Below the pieces are notes generated by a model. The model was not told the DNA's origin and searched no databases. It saw only the letters and a list, made by a program, of their open reading frames with translations. Both the position numbers and the translations under genes were made by a program. Positions 1-8,582 of a DNA stretch of 64,000 nucleotides are shown in pieces. Origin of the DNA: Chloracidobacterium sp. CP2_5A (lineage in GTDB: Bacteria > Acidobacteriota > Blastocatellia > Chloracidobacteriales > Chloracidobacteriaceae); NCBI GenBank assembly GCA_002254845.1, contig NKPT01000010.1, positions 1-64,000 of the forward strand. Direction: 5' to 3'. Within the stretch, counting starts at the first letter, position 1; each line of letters begins with the position of its first letter.

Positions 1-1
1 C

Positions 2-2935
2 CGTTGGATAATCTGTTGCTTGACGATGATCGCGTTGACCTATTCCCTGACTGGCTATGCTCAGAGCGGCTCGACGACGGGGGCGATTACGGGGCGGGTC
101 CGCGACAGCACGGGGGCGGTGATTGCCGGCACGGAAATCGTTTGTCTCCAGGCGGCAACCGGAACGGAACGCTCGACCCGGTCCCGCGAGGATGGGACGT
201 ATGAGTTTCTGAACCTGCCGCCCGGCGACTATGAGGTTCGAGCGATGGCCGCCGGCTTTGAGGATAAGCGGCAAGTTATTCGCCTGTCGCTTGGGACAAC
301 GGCGCTGGTGGTCATCACGCTCGTCACCGCGGGCGCGACCGACGTCATCGAGGTGGTCGCTGACACCCGAAACGCCGCTGAATCAGCGACCAATGTGAGC
401 CAGCGGGAAATTCCGACGCTCCCCATCAATCGGCGCGACTTCCTACAGTTTGCCATTACGGCTGCCCGAACCGTCCCGGACAACCTGCCTGACCAAGGCG
501 CGACCGCGACTTCGGGGCTATCCTTCAATGCCCAGTCGCCGCGCCTCAACAATCTGACGATTGACGGCCTGGACAACAACGACGCGACTTCCGGGAGCAT
601 TCGCTCGACGTTCTCGCAGGAAGCCGTACGCGAGTTTCAGGTGGTTTCAGACGGCTACTCCGCGGAGTTTGGGCGGGCGCTAGGCGGCGTCATCAACATC
701 ATCACCAAGTCGGGCGACAACGAGTTTCACGGGTCGCTGTTTGGCTTCTTTCGTAACGCCGCCTTGAGCGCGCGCGAGTCGCTGACGCCGAGCAAGCCGC
801 CTTTTGAGCAGTATCAGTATGGCCTCACCGCCGGCGGCCCGCTGCGCCGCAATCGGGCTTTTTTCTTCGTGACTGGCGAGCGGCTTAACATCAAGCAGAA
901 TAGCGTGGTCACGATTTCCGACGCGGTACGGGCGGCGGCGCTCCGAAACGGGTTTCAGTTCGACGTCGGCAGCATTCCGTTTAGCACTGGCGGCTCGACG
1001 GCGCTCATCCGGGGCGACTGGCAAGCGACCCCGGAAGATAATCTGACGGTTCGCTACAACTACGGCGGGCAGGTGAACACGGCCTTTGAGCCATTCGGGG
1101 GGCTGACGGCCAGCACCTTTACCGGCGAGCAGCGCCTGACCGACCACAGCTTGGCCATCAACAACGCCTTTGTGAGCCAAAGCGCGCTTGTGGTTGAGAG
1201 TCGCTTCCTTTACAGCACTCGCTTACAAGACATTAGCGCTGCTAATCCAGGGCCGCGCATTGCCATCAACGCGCCGGAAGGACAGGTCATCTTTGGAAAA
1301 TCGCTGGTCTTGCCACAGTTTCGAGATACCCAAACCTATCAGTTTTTCACAGCGGTCGGGCTGGCGCGCGGTCGGCATCAGATGAAATTCGGCGGCGACA
1401 TCCTGCGAGTTAACTCCAGCCAGCGCCAACCGGCCAGCGAAGGTGGACAAGCTAATTTCTCCACAGTCAGCCTTGTGGCGCTGGGCGGCCCGGCCGGATC
1501 GCCATCGCTTTCGGCGCTCCAGGCCTTTGATCCCGCGCTGCGGACGACCGAGCAGCGGGCGGCGCTGGCGTTCATCGGGGCGAATTTGCCCAATCGCTAC
1601 CCTGGCTTTCCGGCGCTACCGCTCGACCTTCTACCGATTACCAACGACTATCGGCAGGGATTTCTAGAGCCGAAGCCGACGCCGATTCCGCAAACCTCGC
1701 TGAGCTTATTTGCTCTGGATGACTTTTCGCTATGCCAAGACCTCAAGCTCAGTCTCGGAATTCGCTATGACCTGACGCGCGCCCGCAGCGCGCCGCCCAA
1801 CAATGGGCTGTTTTCGCCGCGCGTCGCGCTGGTCTGGCAGCCGCTGCCGAGGCTGACGGCGCGAAGCGGCTATGGGATATTTGCCGCCAGCAACCTAACC
1901 TTTCCCATCTTCACGATTGTGCCATTGACGCGGCGCACGCTCGTTTTGCCGTTTCCGTTCAGCATCCTGCCGCTGACGCAGCCAAATCGGCAGCTTCCTC
2001 CGTCTGGGGAGTTCCCGTTCGGGATTCAGCCGGTGCCGCAGCTTGGCCTCGAGTTTCAGTTCGCCCAACAGCTGCCGCCGAGCTATACCCAGCAGGCAAG
2101 CCTGAGCCTGGAGTCGCGGGTCGGCGGCGCGCTGTTTTCGGCAGTGTACAACTACGTTCGCGGCAACCGGATTCTATCGCTTCGCTCCATCAACCCAATT
2201 GTACGTCCCGGCCTCGATCCGCTTGACAGCCTCATCAACGGTCGCCGTGACCCGCGACGCGGGACGGTGAATGAGTACGCCGCCGCGTATGACAGCTACT
2301 ACCACGGTCTCACGCTGGGCGCGGAGCGGCGGGCCGGGCGCTTCACGGCGCGCGCAAGCTATACGCTCTCAAAGGCCATTGATAACTATGTGGATTTCCG
2401 CACCTCGCTGCAGGAGTTTGCCGAGCCGCTTGACCTTCGCGGCGAGCGGGCGCTTTCCATTCAGGACGCGCGGCACCGCCTAGTGATATCTGGCGTGTGG
2501 AGCCTGGATTACTCAAAAAATCCGCTGCTGCGGGACTACGCGCTATCCTACATCATCACGGCGGTTTCGGGGCGTCCGTGGAATCTGCTGGCCGGCGCGG
2601 ACTTGAACCGGAACGGCGACGCCAACGACCGGCCGGCCGGCATTGGGCGCAATGCCGGCGTCACGCCGGCGTTTTACAACGTTGACCTTCGCTTCGCGCG
2701 ACGCTTCGTCAACCGCGAGCGTCTCAAGATCGAGGGCATTTTTGAGGCTTTCAACCTCTTCAATCGAACCAACGTCCGCGAGTTTGGGCGCACTTTCCCG
2801 CCTGTGAATCCGCCGCTCAATACGCAGTTCAACCTGCCGCCGCTGCGCGACGGGAGGTTCATCGTGACGCCCGACCGTTTTCGGCGAGCCTTTCCGCCGC
2901 GTCAGTTCCAGCTTGGCTTTCGGGTGACGTTTTAG
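2..2935 (+). CDS. TonB-dependent receptor, Oar-like (5' end cut by window)
   Basis: Outer-membrane beta-barrel protein of the Oar/TonB-dependent receptor type abundant in Acidobacteriota; presumed to import a bulky substrate, which cannot be told from sequence. The frame is open to the left edge, and the first visible residues (ICCLTMIALTYSLTGYAQS) look like the end of a signal peptide, so the real start is probably just upstream; TTG at 20 is merely the first possible start inside the window. Counting from 20: carboxypeptidase-regulatory-like beta-sandwich at about residues 18-105 (GRVRDSTGA to VRAMAAGFE), plug-like region at about 110-230 (QREIPTLPINRRDF, TIDGLDNND), then a long barrel ending in the aromatic terminus GFRVTF. 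About 970 residues fits the family. Family certain, substrate unknown. Confidence 0.9.
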   Translation, partial: RWIICCLTMIALTYSLTGYAQSGSTTGAITGRVRDSTGAVIAGTEIVCLQAATGTERSTRSREDGTYEFLNLPPGDYEVRAMAAGFEDKRQVIRLSLGTTALVVITLVTAGATDVIEVVADTRNAAESATNVSQREIPTLPINRRDFLQFAITAARTVPDNLPDQGATATSGLSFNAQSPRLNNLTIDGLDNNDATSGSIRSTFSQEAVREFQVVSDGYSAEFGRALGGVINIITKSGDNEFHGSLFGFFRNAALSARESLTPSKPPFEQYQYGLTAGGPLRRNRAFFFVTGERLNIKQNSVVTISDAVRAAALRNGFQFDVGSIPFSTGGSTALIRGDWQATPEDNLTVRYNYGGQVNTAFEPFGGLTASTFTGEQRLTDHSLAINNAFVSQSALVVESRFLYSTRLQDISAANPGPRIAINAPEGQVIFGKSLVLPQFRDTQTYQFFTAVGLARGRHQMKFGGDILRVNSSQRQPASEGGQANFSTVSLVALGGPAGSPSLSALQAFDPALRTTEQRAALAFIGANLPNRYPGFPALPLDLLPITNDYRQGFLEPKPTPIPQTSLSLFALDDFSLCQDLKLSLGIRYDLTRARSAPPNNGLFSPRVALVWQPLPRLTARSGYGIFAASNLTFPIFTIVPLTRRTLVLPFPFSILPLTQPNRQLPPSGEFPFGIQPVPQLGLEFQFAQQLPPSYTQQASLSLESRVGGALFSAVYNYVRGNRILSLRSINPIVRPGLDPLDSLINGRRDPRRGTVNEYAAAYDSYYHGLTLGAERRAGRFTARASYTLSKAIDNYVDFRTSLQEFAEPLDLRGERALSIQDARHRLVISGVWSLDYSKNPLLRDYALSYIITAVSGRPWNLLAGADLNRNGDANDRPAGIGRNAGVTPAFYNVDLRFARRFVNRERLKIEGIFEAFNLFNRTNVREFGRTFPPVNPPLNTQFNLPPLRDGRFIVTPDRFRRAFPPRQFQLGFRVTF

Positions 2936-3084
2936 CGGGCGCTTCGCGCGGGTGTCGCGCAGGCATCGCCAGACCGCGGCGACCGGCGATAGCCGCGGGA
3001 GCGGCTTCCCGGCGCTATTGCGCGAGCGTCCAGCGGCGCCAAGGGCTTGATTTTTGGATGTGAAAAGCATTCCAATCGCCGCGT

Positions 3085-3150
3085 ATGAAAACTCACGTCG
3101 CCGCGGATGAGCAAGCGACCGCGCGCGCGACCGCGCTTGGGCGGCTATGA
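3085..3150 (+). other. possible 21-codon leader ORF overlapping the nuoJ start
   Basis: An ATG at 3085 opens a frame of 21 codons whose TGA (3148-3150) overlaps the nuoJ ATG (3147) as ATGA. nuoJ lacks a clear Shine-Dalgarno of its own (only GGGCGG upstream), so coupling to this short frame is possible. The peptide resembles no leader I know. Weakly supported. Confidence 0.25.
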
Positions 3151-3644
3151 CCTTTCAGCAACTTCTATTCATCGGCTTCGCGACGCTGGTCTTGAGCGGG
3201 GCTATATCGGTAGTCCTTCTGCGTAACCCGCTCTACGGAGCTTTTGCGCTGATCACGTCCTTTGTCGGGCTGTCGGCTCTCTACGTCCTGATGGGCGCGC
3301 AGTTTATCGGCGCGGCGCAGATTGTCGTCTATGCCGGGGCGATCATGATGCTGTTCGTCTTCGTCATCATGCTGCTCAACGTGCGCGCCGACGAGGAGCG
3401 CGCGCCGCGCCATCGTTTCCTCGCTTGGCTGGCCGCGCCGCTCGCGCTGTTGTTTAGCTTGCAAGTGTGGCTCGCCGTATCGGGCCTGAAAGGCGACCGC
3501 GCGCCGTCCGGCGAGACCGGGACGGTCGAGCGAGTTGGCAAAAACCTTATGACGCGCTACCTGCTGCCGTTCGAGCTCACCTCGGTGTTGATTTTGCTGG
3601 CGGTTGTCGGCGCGCTGCATCTGGCGAAGCGCGAAAAGGAGTGA
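3147..3644 (+). CDS. nuoJ: NADH-quinone oxidoreductase subunit J
   Basis: Membrane subunit J of complex I, part of the proton-pumping arm in the inner membrane. The 165-residue protein starts MTFQQLLFIGFATLVLSG and has the expected helices, including the conserved stretch LRNPLYGAFALI followed by QFIGAAQIVVYAGAIMMLF, which is the signature of NuoJ (the pi-bulge helix region). The C-terminal helix is followed by a short basic tail. It heads a same-strand run J-[unknown]-K-L-M; the next gene begins 4 bases after its stop. A cytosolic loop of about 40 residues (GDRAPSGETGTVERVG) before the last helix is typical of the family. Very secure call. Confidence 0.96.
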   Translation: MTFQQLLFIGFATLVLSGAISVVLLRNPLYGAFALITSFVGLSALYVLMGAQFIGAAQIVVYAGAIMMLFVFVIMLLNVRADEERAPRHRFLAWLAAPLALLFSLQVWLAVSGLKGDRAPSGETGTVERVGKNLMTRYLLPFELTSVLILLAVVGALHLAKREKE

Positions 3645-3648
3645 CGCT

Positions 3649-4356
3649 ATGGAGCGCGCTCGGCGGATTTGGCTGTGCTTATTGTTCCTCGCGCTGTTCC
3701 TCGCGCTGTTCCTCGCGCTGCCGCTGCCGCCCGCGCCAGTCGGCGCCCTCGCGCAAACCGAGGAGCGAGCGGAGTATCTGATGGTGGGCTACGCGCCCAA
3801 GGGGCGCATTCCCGGCGTAGCGGTCTATCGGAACGACGGGGGAACGCTGCGCGGCAAGTGGACCAATGGCCAGGCGCAGGGGCGCATCCTGACGGAAACG
3901 GCCGTGCCGCAGTCGCTCACTGACGGCATCGAGGGCACGTACGACACAACCGGCGTGAATCCCGACGGACGAGCGTATCGCGGCAAGCTTGGCATTCGCA
4001 AAATCGGCGATAAGGTGTACGCCCTCGCCTGGACGAACGGCGATACGGGCATCGGCCTTCTTGCCGGACAGGCGCTGGTCGTTGGCTATGGCGAGCAGGC
4101 GGGCGTGGCGCTCTACGCCATCAAGCCCGACGGCAGCGGCGACGGCGGGTGGACGACAGTCGCCGCCGCTGGCGGCATCGGGCGCGAGCAGTTCTACGGC
4201 GGCGGCAGCCTGACCGCAACGCACCGCGCGAAGGGCGCGCTGCCCAACGGCGCTCCGTACGAGGCGACCGTGACCATCACGAAGGAGGGAAACGCTTACC
4301 GTCTGGCGTGGTCAACCGGCGAAGTCGGCGTCGGACTGTTGGTCACGGCCAGGTAG
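3649..4356 (+). CDS. secreted repeat protein of unknown function between nuoJ and nuoK
   Basis: I do not recognise this 235-residue protein. It has a signal peptide (MERARRIWLCLLF, then three FLAL-type repeats, likely cleaved near GALAQ|TEE), so the mature part should be periplasmic or secreted. The mature region carries at least two related beta-rich units, about residues 85-145 (GTYDTTGVNPDGRAYRG ... YALAWTNGDTGIGLL) and 180-235 (GGSLTATHRAKGALPNG ... YRLAWSTGEVGVGLL), sharing the pattern Y-x-L-A-W-[TS]-[NT]-G-[DE]-x-G-[IV]-G-L-L. ATG 3649 is preferred over an upstream in-frame TTG because it begins the signal peptide and follows the nuoJ stop by 4 bases. It is co-oriented within the nuo run, with only 13 bases to nuoK, so it is very probably co-transcribed with complex I genes. 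Confidence 0.85.
   Translation: MERARRIWLCLLFLALFLALFLALPLPPAPVGALAQTEERAEYLMVGYAPKGRIPGVAVYRNDGGTLRGKWTNGQAQGRILTETAVPQSLTDGIEGTYDTTGVNPDGRAYRGKLGIRKIGDKVYALAWTNGDTGIGLLAGQALVVGYGEQAGVALYAIKPDGSGDGGWTTVAAAGGIGREQFYGGGSLTATHRAKGALPNGAPYEATVTITKEGNAYRLAWSTGEVGVGLLVTAR
3685..3720 (+). repeat. 12-bp tandem repeat x3 inside a signal peptide
   Basis: Three perfect copies of ttcctcgcgctg encode repeated FLAL in the hydrophobic core of the signal peptide of the protein between nuoJ and nuoK. The unit is a multiple of three, so copy-number change would lengthen or shorten the core without a frameshift. Confidence 0.95.
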
Positions 4357-4369
4357 CGAGGCGGCGGCT

Positions 4370-4672
4370 ATGGTTCCGTTAGCGTGGTATCTCATGCTCA
4401 GCGCAGCGCTCTTCGCCATCGGCGCGGTTGGGGTATTTGTCAAAAGCAACATCATTTCGACGCTACTGTGCCTGGAACTGATGCTCAACGCGGCGAATTT
4501 GGCGTTTGTGGCGTTTTCGGCCTTTCAGGGGACGATTGAGGGACAACTCTTTGTCATCCTGGTGATGGCTGTCGCGGCGGCTGAGGCCGGCGTTGGGCTG
4601 GCCATCGTCATTGCGCTATTTCGCAATCGGGAAACGCTCGATGTGGACGAGTCGAGCCTATTGAAATTTTGA
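4370..4672 (+). CDS. nuoK: NADH-quinone oxidoreductase subunit K
   Basis: Complex I membrane subunit K, one of the small Mrp-like proton-channel subunits. At 100 residues it has the standard length and three transmembrane helices. The two buried glutamates needed for proton transfer are visible: one in CLELMLNAANLAF (helix 2) and one in AVAAAEAGVGLAIV (helix 3). ATG 4370 follows the preceding secreted-protein gene by 13 bases. The stop TGA at 4670-4672 lies just before nuoL, whose ATG is at 4717. Secure. Confidence 0.97.
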   Translation: MVPLAWYLMLSAALFAIGAVGVFVKSNIISTLLCLELMLNAANLAFVAFSAFQGTIEGQLFVILVMAVAAAEAGVGLAIVIALFRNRETLDVDESSLLKF

Positions 4673-4716
4673 CCTGCGCCCCGTCCGCGCCGGCGGGCAG
4701 GGTTGTCAACACCGGC

Positions 4717-6651
4717 ATGCTAACCCTGATGATTGTCGCGCCGCTCATCGGCGCGCTCGTTTTGACCTTCGCCGGCCGTCGCCTTGGCGAGCGCTTGACA
4801 GGCGTGGTCGCCTGCTTGTCGGTCGCCGTCGCGGCCGGATGCGCGTTCGCGGCGTTCTTTCTCAAGCTGCCGCCCGCCGCGCCCGACGCGGAAGGCGTTC
4901 GGCGCGTCACTGAGCGACTGGGGACGTGGTTCAGCGTCGGGAGCTTCAGCGCCGACTTCGGGCTTGTCCTTGATCCGCTGTCGGGCGTGATGGCGCTCTT
5001 TATCACGGGCGTCGGGCTGCTGATCCACATCTTCGCTACCGGCTACATGCACGGCGACGACGGCTACGGGCGATTTTTCGCCGCCCTAAACCTGTTTGTC
5101 GCCGCGATGCTGACGCTTGTGTTGGCGGACAACCTGTTGCTGATGTTCGTCGGCTGGGAAGGCGTTGGCGTTTGCTCCTACTTGCTCATCGGCCACTACT
5201 TCACGCGCGACGAAGCGGCGGACGCGGCGCGCAAGGCGTTCGTCTATAACCGCATCGGCGACGTCGGCATCGTGCTGGGGACCCTGTTGCTCTTCACGCA
5301 AGCGGGGAGCGTCAACTTCGCGGACATCAGTCGCTGGGCGGCGCAGCAGCCGGTCGAGGCGCTTGGCTGGGCGGCTGTCGGCGCGGGCGGGCTGACGACG
5401 GTCGGGCTGTTGTTGCTGCTAGGCGCGACGGGCAAAAGCGCGCAGATTCCGCTCTTCGTCTGGCTGCCGGACGCCATGGCCGGCCCGACGCCCGTTTCAG
5501 CGCTCATTCACGCCGCGACGATGGTCACGGCGGGCGTTTATCTGCTTGTCCGGTTGAACGTCGTGTTCCTGCATGCGCCGACGGCGTTGGCGGTCACGGC
5601 GGCGGTCGGCGCGGCGACGGCGCTTCTCGCCGCCACGATTGCCCTGGGGCAGGACGATATCAAGAAGGTTCTGGCCTACTCGACGGTTTCGCAGCTCGGC
5701 TTGATGGTCATGGCGTGCGGCGCGGGGGCGTTCACCGCTGGGCTGTTTCACGTTACGACGCACGCCTTCTTCAAGGCGCTGCTGTTCCTGGGCGCGGGTA
5801 GCGTCATCCACGCGCTGCACGAGGAGCAAAGCCTGCGGCGGATGGGCGGGCTGAAGAAGTTTATGCCGGCGACCTACTGGACCATGACCGTCGGCTGGCT
5901 GGCGATTGCCGGCTTTCCTCCGCTTTCCGGCTTTTTCAGCAAGGATGAAATCCTGTTTGAAACGTTCGCGTCCGCCGCGCTGCCGGGCGGTCTGGCGAAG
6001 ACCCTGTGGGCGGTCGGCTTGCTGACTTCGTTTTTGACAGCGTTTTACATGACGCGCCTGATGGTTCTGACGTTTCACGGCGAGCCGCGCGAGGCCGTCG
6101 CCCACGGACAGCCGCGCGAGTCGCCGTTGGTCATGACGGCGCCGCTGGTCGCGCTGGCGCTACTGTCGGCTTTTGGCGGGGCGCTGGGCCTGCCGGAGGC
6201 GTTTGGCCTGCATCCGTGGATGCGCGAGTTTCTGTCGCCGCTGGTGGTCGTGCCATCCGAACTCGCCCACAAGACCGCTTCGCATACGCTGGAACTCATC
6301 CTGATGGGCGTCTCGACCGGCGTCGCGCTGTCCGGCGTCGCGGCCGGATGGTTTTTCTTTGGGCGACAGCCGCTGTGGGAAGCCCCGCGCGTTTTGCAGG
6401 CAAAGTGCTGGGTGGACGAAGCCTACGAAGCGGCGATTGCTCGTCCGCTCATGCGGCTTGCCGAACGCGGCTTGTGGATGGGACTGGATGCATCGGTTGT
6501 GGATGGCTTGGTCAGCGGCGTTGGGCGCAGCCTGGCCGGCCTTGGCGCGACGCTGCGCGAAATGCAGTCCGGTTACGCCCGCGGCTACGTCGTGATGATT
6601 TTTATCGCGGCGCTATTGATTCTGAGCTATTTCGTTTTTGGTCAAGGATAA
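4717..6651 (+). CDS. nuoL: NADH-quinone oxidoreductase subunit L
   Basis: Largest antiporter-like subunit of the complex I membrane arm. The product is 644 residues with about 14-16 helices. Family signatures visible: FVGWEGVGVCSYLLIGHYF (helix 5 region with the channel glutamate), LGATGKSAQIPLFVWLPDAMAGPTPVSALIHAATMV in outline (the Lys and the conserved PTPVSALIHAATMV core), and DDIKKVLAYSTVSQLGLM. The C-terminal part provides the lateral helix and final membrane helix (GYVVMIFIAALLILSYF). A TTG at 4669 is in frame, but ATG 4717 (MLTLMIVAPLIGAL) gives the family's normal N-terminus. The 3' end is followed after 4 bases by nuoM (GTG 6656). Confidence 0.96.
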   Translation: MLTLMIVAPLIGALVLTFAGRRLGERLTGVVACLSVAVAAGCAFAAFFLKLPPAAPDAEGVRRVTERLGTWFSVGSFSADFGLVLDPLSGVMALFITGVGLLIHIFATGYMHGDDGYGRFFAALNLFVAAMLTLVLADNLLLMFVGWEGVGVCSYLLIGHYFTRDEAADAARKAFVYNRIGDVGIVLGTLLLFTQAGSVNFADISRWAAQQPVEALGWAAVGAGGLTTVGLLLLLGATGKSAQIPLFVWLPDAMAGPTPVSALIHAATMVTAGVYLLVRLNVVFLHAPTALAVTAAVGAATALLAATIALGQDDIKKVLAYSTVSQLGLMVMACGAGAFTAGLFHVTTHAFFKALLFLGAGSVIHALHEEQSLRRMGGLKKFMPATYWTMTVGWLAIAGFPPLSGFFSKDEILFETFASAALPGGLAKTLWAVGLLTSFLTAFYMTRLMVLTFHGEPREAVAHGQPRESPLVMTAPLVALALLSAFGGALGLPEAFGLHPWMREFLSPLVVVPSELAHKTASHTLELILMGVSTGVALSGVAAGWFFFGRQPLWEAPRVLQAKCWVDEAYEAAIARPLMRLAERGLWMGLDASVVDGLVSGVGRSLAGLGATLREMQSGYARGYVVMIFIAALLILSYFVFGQG

Positions 6652-6655
6652 GCGC

Positions 6656-8110
6656 GTGACATTGCTTGATTCCGGCTTCCTGCTCGTCTGGCTCGTAGCG
6701 CTGCCGCTCATTGGCGCGCTGGCTTTGGTTGTTCTGTCGGCGGTTTCGCTTGAACTGGGCCGGCGATATGCCCTAACGGTGGCGCTCGTCGTCGCCCTGC
6801 TCGCCTTCGGGCTGTCGTTGCGCCTAATTTCGCAGCGCGCGAATCCGGCGCTGACGGTGAACGCGCCGTGGATTCCGACGCTGGGCGCGAATGTTCACTT
6901 GGCTATTGACGGCCTCAGCCTGTGGCTCGTGTTGCTGACGACGCTGCTGACGCCGTTGGCGATGCTGGCGAGCGCGGCGATTGTCGCGCGCCGCCACGTT
7001 TATTTTCTGCTGCTCCTGCTGTTTGAAAGCGGGCTGATCGGGGTGTTTCTGGCGCGCGACTTGGTGACGTTTTACGTCTTCTGGGAAGTCGTCCTCATCC
7101 CGGCCTACTTCTTGATCGGCATGTGGGGCGGGGAAAACCGTCTGGCGGCGGTGACGAAGTTCTTCCTCTACACCGTCGCGGGCAGTCTGCTGATGCTGGC
7201 CGCCATCATCGGGCTATATGTCGGTCACGGCGCGGCGACCGGGCGCTACACCTTTGACTTAGAGACCCTCATCGCCGCTCGCCATGTCATTCCGGTCGAG
7301 ACGCGCCAGTGGTGCTTTTGGGGCTTTGCGGCGGCGTTTTTCGTCAAGATCCCGCTTTTCCCGCTCCATACCTGGCAGGCTGACACATACGCCGAAGCCC
7401 CGGCGCCGGTCGCCGCGCTCCTGTCGGGCGCGATGTCGAAAATGGGGACGTACGCCTTGGTTCGGCTTGGCGTCGGGCTCTTTCCCGATATTGCCCGCGA
7501 GTGGGCGACGCTGATCCTGACGCTGTCCGTCATCAGCATTCTGCATGGCGCGCTGGCGGCGATGGCTCAAGTCGACTTGAAGCGATTACTCGCTTATTCG
7601 TCGCTGAGCCACTTGGGCTTTGTGACGCTGGGCGTGTTTTCGTTCACGGCGTATGGCGTCGAAGGCGCCATGTTTCACATGGCGGCGCATGGCGTGACGA
7701 CCGGCGCGCTCTTCTTGCTCGTGGCGATGCTGGAGTCTCGTCGACAAACGACAGCGCTAGCGGAGTTCGGAGGCTTGGCGAGCGGTATGCCGCGCTTTGC
7801 CTTCGCGATGGTCGTCGCTAGTCTGTCCTCGGCCGGCGTGCCGCTGACCAACGGCTTCATTGGCGAGTTTCTAGCGCTGCTGGGCGCCTTTACGACGGCG
7901 CGGTGGTTTGCCGTCGCGGCGGCTTGCGGGATGATTTTATCGGCTGTCTATCTCTTGACAGCCGTCCGGCGGACGCTTTTCGGCCCTAGCCCGTCGCTGT
8001 TTGAAGCGCCGGATATGGACTGGCGCGAAACGCTGGCCGTCGCGCCGCTGGTTGTCTTGATGCTGGCGATGGGCGTCGCGCCGCAGCTTTTCCTCCAATC
8101 AACTCGCTAA
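6656..8110 (+). CDS. nuoM: NADH-quinone oxidoreductase subunit M
   Basis: Second antiporter-like subunit of complex I. About 484 residues with conserved stretches: FYVFWEVVLIPAYFLIGMWGG (channel Glu), FFVKIPLFPLHTWQADTYAEAP in outline (the FLVKxPLxPxHTWLPDAHxEAP motif with Lys), and QVDLKRLLAYSSLSHLGFV. I chose GTG 6656 because AAGGAT lies 8-9 bases upstream and MTLLDSGFLLVWLVALPLIGAL is a normal start; an in-frame TTG at 6638 overlaps nuoL. Note D in WQADTYAEAP where H is usual in WLPDAHVEAP. nuoN, which normally follows, is not here: the next 205 bases hold no gene. Confidence 0.95.
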   Translation: MTLLDSGFLLVWLVALPLIGALALVVLSAVSLELGRRYALTVALVVALLAFGLSLRLISQRANPALTVNAPWIPTLGANVHLAIDGLSLWLVLLTTLLTPLAMLASAAIVARRHVYFLLLLLFESGLIGVFLARDLVTFYVFWEVVLIPAYFLIGMWGGENRLAAVTKFFLYTVAGSLLMLAAIIGLYVGHGAATGRYTFDLETLIAARHVIPVETRQWCFWGFAAAFFVKIPLFPLHTWQADTYAEAPAPVAALLSGAMSKMGTYALVRLGVGLFPDIAREWATLILTLSVISILHGALAAMAQVDLKRLLAYSSLSHLGFVTLGVFSFTAYGVEGAMFHMAAHGVTTGALFLLVAMLESRRQTTALAEFGGLASGMPRFAFAMVVASLSSAGVPLTNGFIGEFLALLGAFTTARWFAVAAACGMILSAVYLLTAVRRTLFGPSPSLFEAPDMDWRETLAVAPLVVLMLAMGVAPQLFLQSTR

Positions 8111-8315
8111 CGCGCCGCCCTTGGCCCGGCGTTGCCTTGTCCTTGGCGGAAGCCTGCGCGTCGGCTTCCGCGGCGCGCCCTCCCGCTGGCCATCCTCCTC
8201 CCGGCTTTGGCAGCGACCATTGAGCCAAGTTTTTTGGGGGAAGATGTGACTTTTCGCCCGGCGATACGTCTGAGCAAGGTGACGGCAGATGCCGTTCAAG
8301 CCAAGGAGTTGACCT

Positions 8316-8540
8316 ATGATAACCAACGATTCCGATCCGCTTGAGACAGAGCTGGCGGCATCTTTGCGACTGCCGGCCACATTGCCTGACCTGTCGCCGG
8401 TGTTGCGCGCGGCCCGTCGCCGAGTCGCAGCCCGTAGCGTTTTGGCCCTTGCGCTTGGACGCATCTGGCTGGCGCTAGCGCGGCTGCTGGCTCCAGCCGC
8501 CGCGCGACTGCACCGCATCGCTGTCTACATCCTCAAATAA
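8316..8540 (+). CDS. small basic amphipathic protein, unknown
   Basis: A 74-residue protein I do not recognise. It has a clear Shine-Dalgarno (AAGGAG about 8 bases before ATG 8316), an acidic, proline-containing first third (MITNDSDPLETELAA) and a C-terminal two-thirds rich in Arg, Ala and Leu that could form amphipathic helices at the membrane surface (RVAARSVLALALGRIWLALARLLAPAAARLHRIAVYILK in part). It lies 42 bases upstream of an MscS-like gene and, with it, leads into an ECF sigma factor, so it may belong to that unit. No Cys/His zinc site of a classic anti-sigma factor is present. Existence fairly likely, function open. Confidence 0.65.
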   Translation: MITNDSDPLETELAASLRLPATLPDLSPVLRAARRRVAARSVLALALGRIWLALARLLAPAAARLHRIAVYILK

Positions 8541-8562
8541 CGGGCGCAAATACGCCAATGAA

Positions 8563-8576
8563 CGAAGGAGGCTTCG
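8563..8576 (+). promoter_or_regulatory. small stem-loop holding the Shine-Dalgarno of the MscS-like gene
   Basis: CGAAG-GAGG-CTTCG is a perfect 5-bp stem with a GAGG loop, placed 6 bases before ATG 8583. The ribosome-binding GGAGG is in the loop and the adjoining stem base, so folding could tune translation. Seen in the sequence; any regulatory role is inference. Confidence 0.4.
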
Positions 8577-8582
8577 CAAGTC

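Noticed and set aside
8111-8315. a missing nuoN
   Set aside because: The 205 bases after nuoM have no long frame; nuoN must be elsewhere. I record it as absent, not as a pseudogene.
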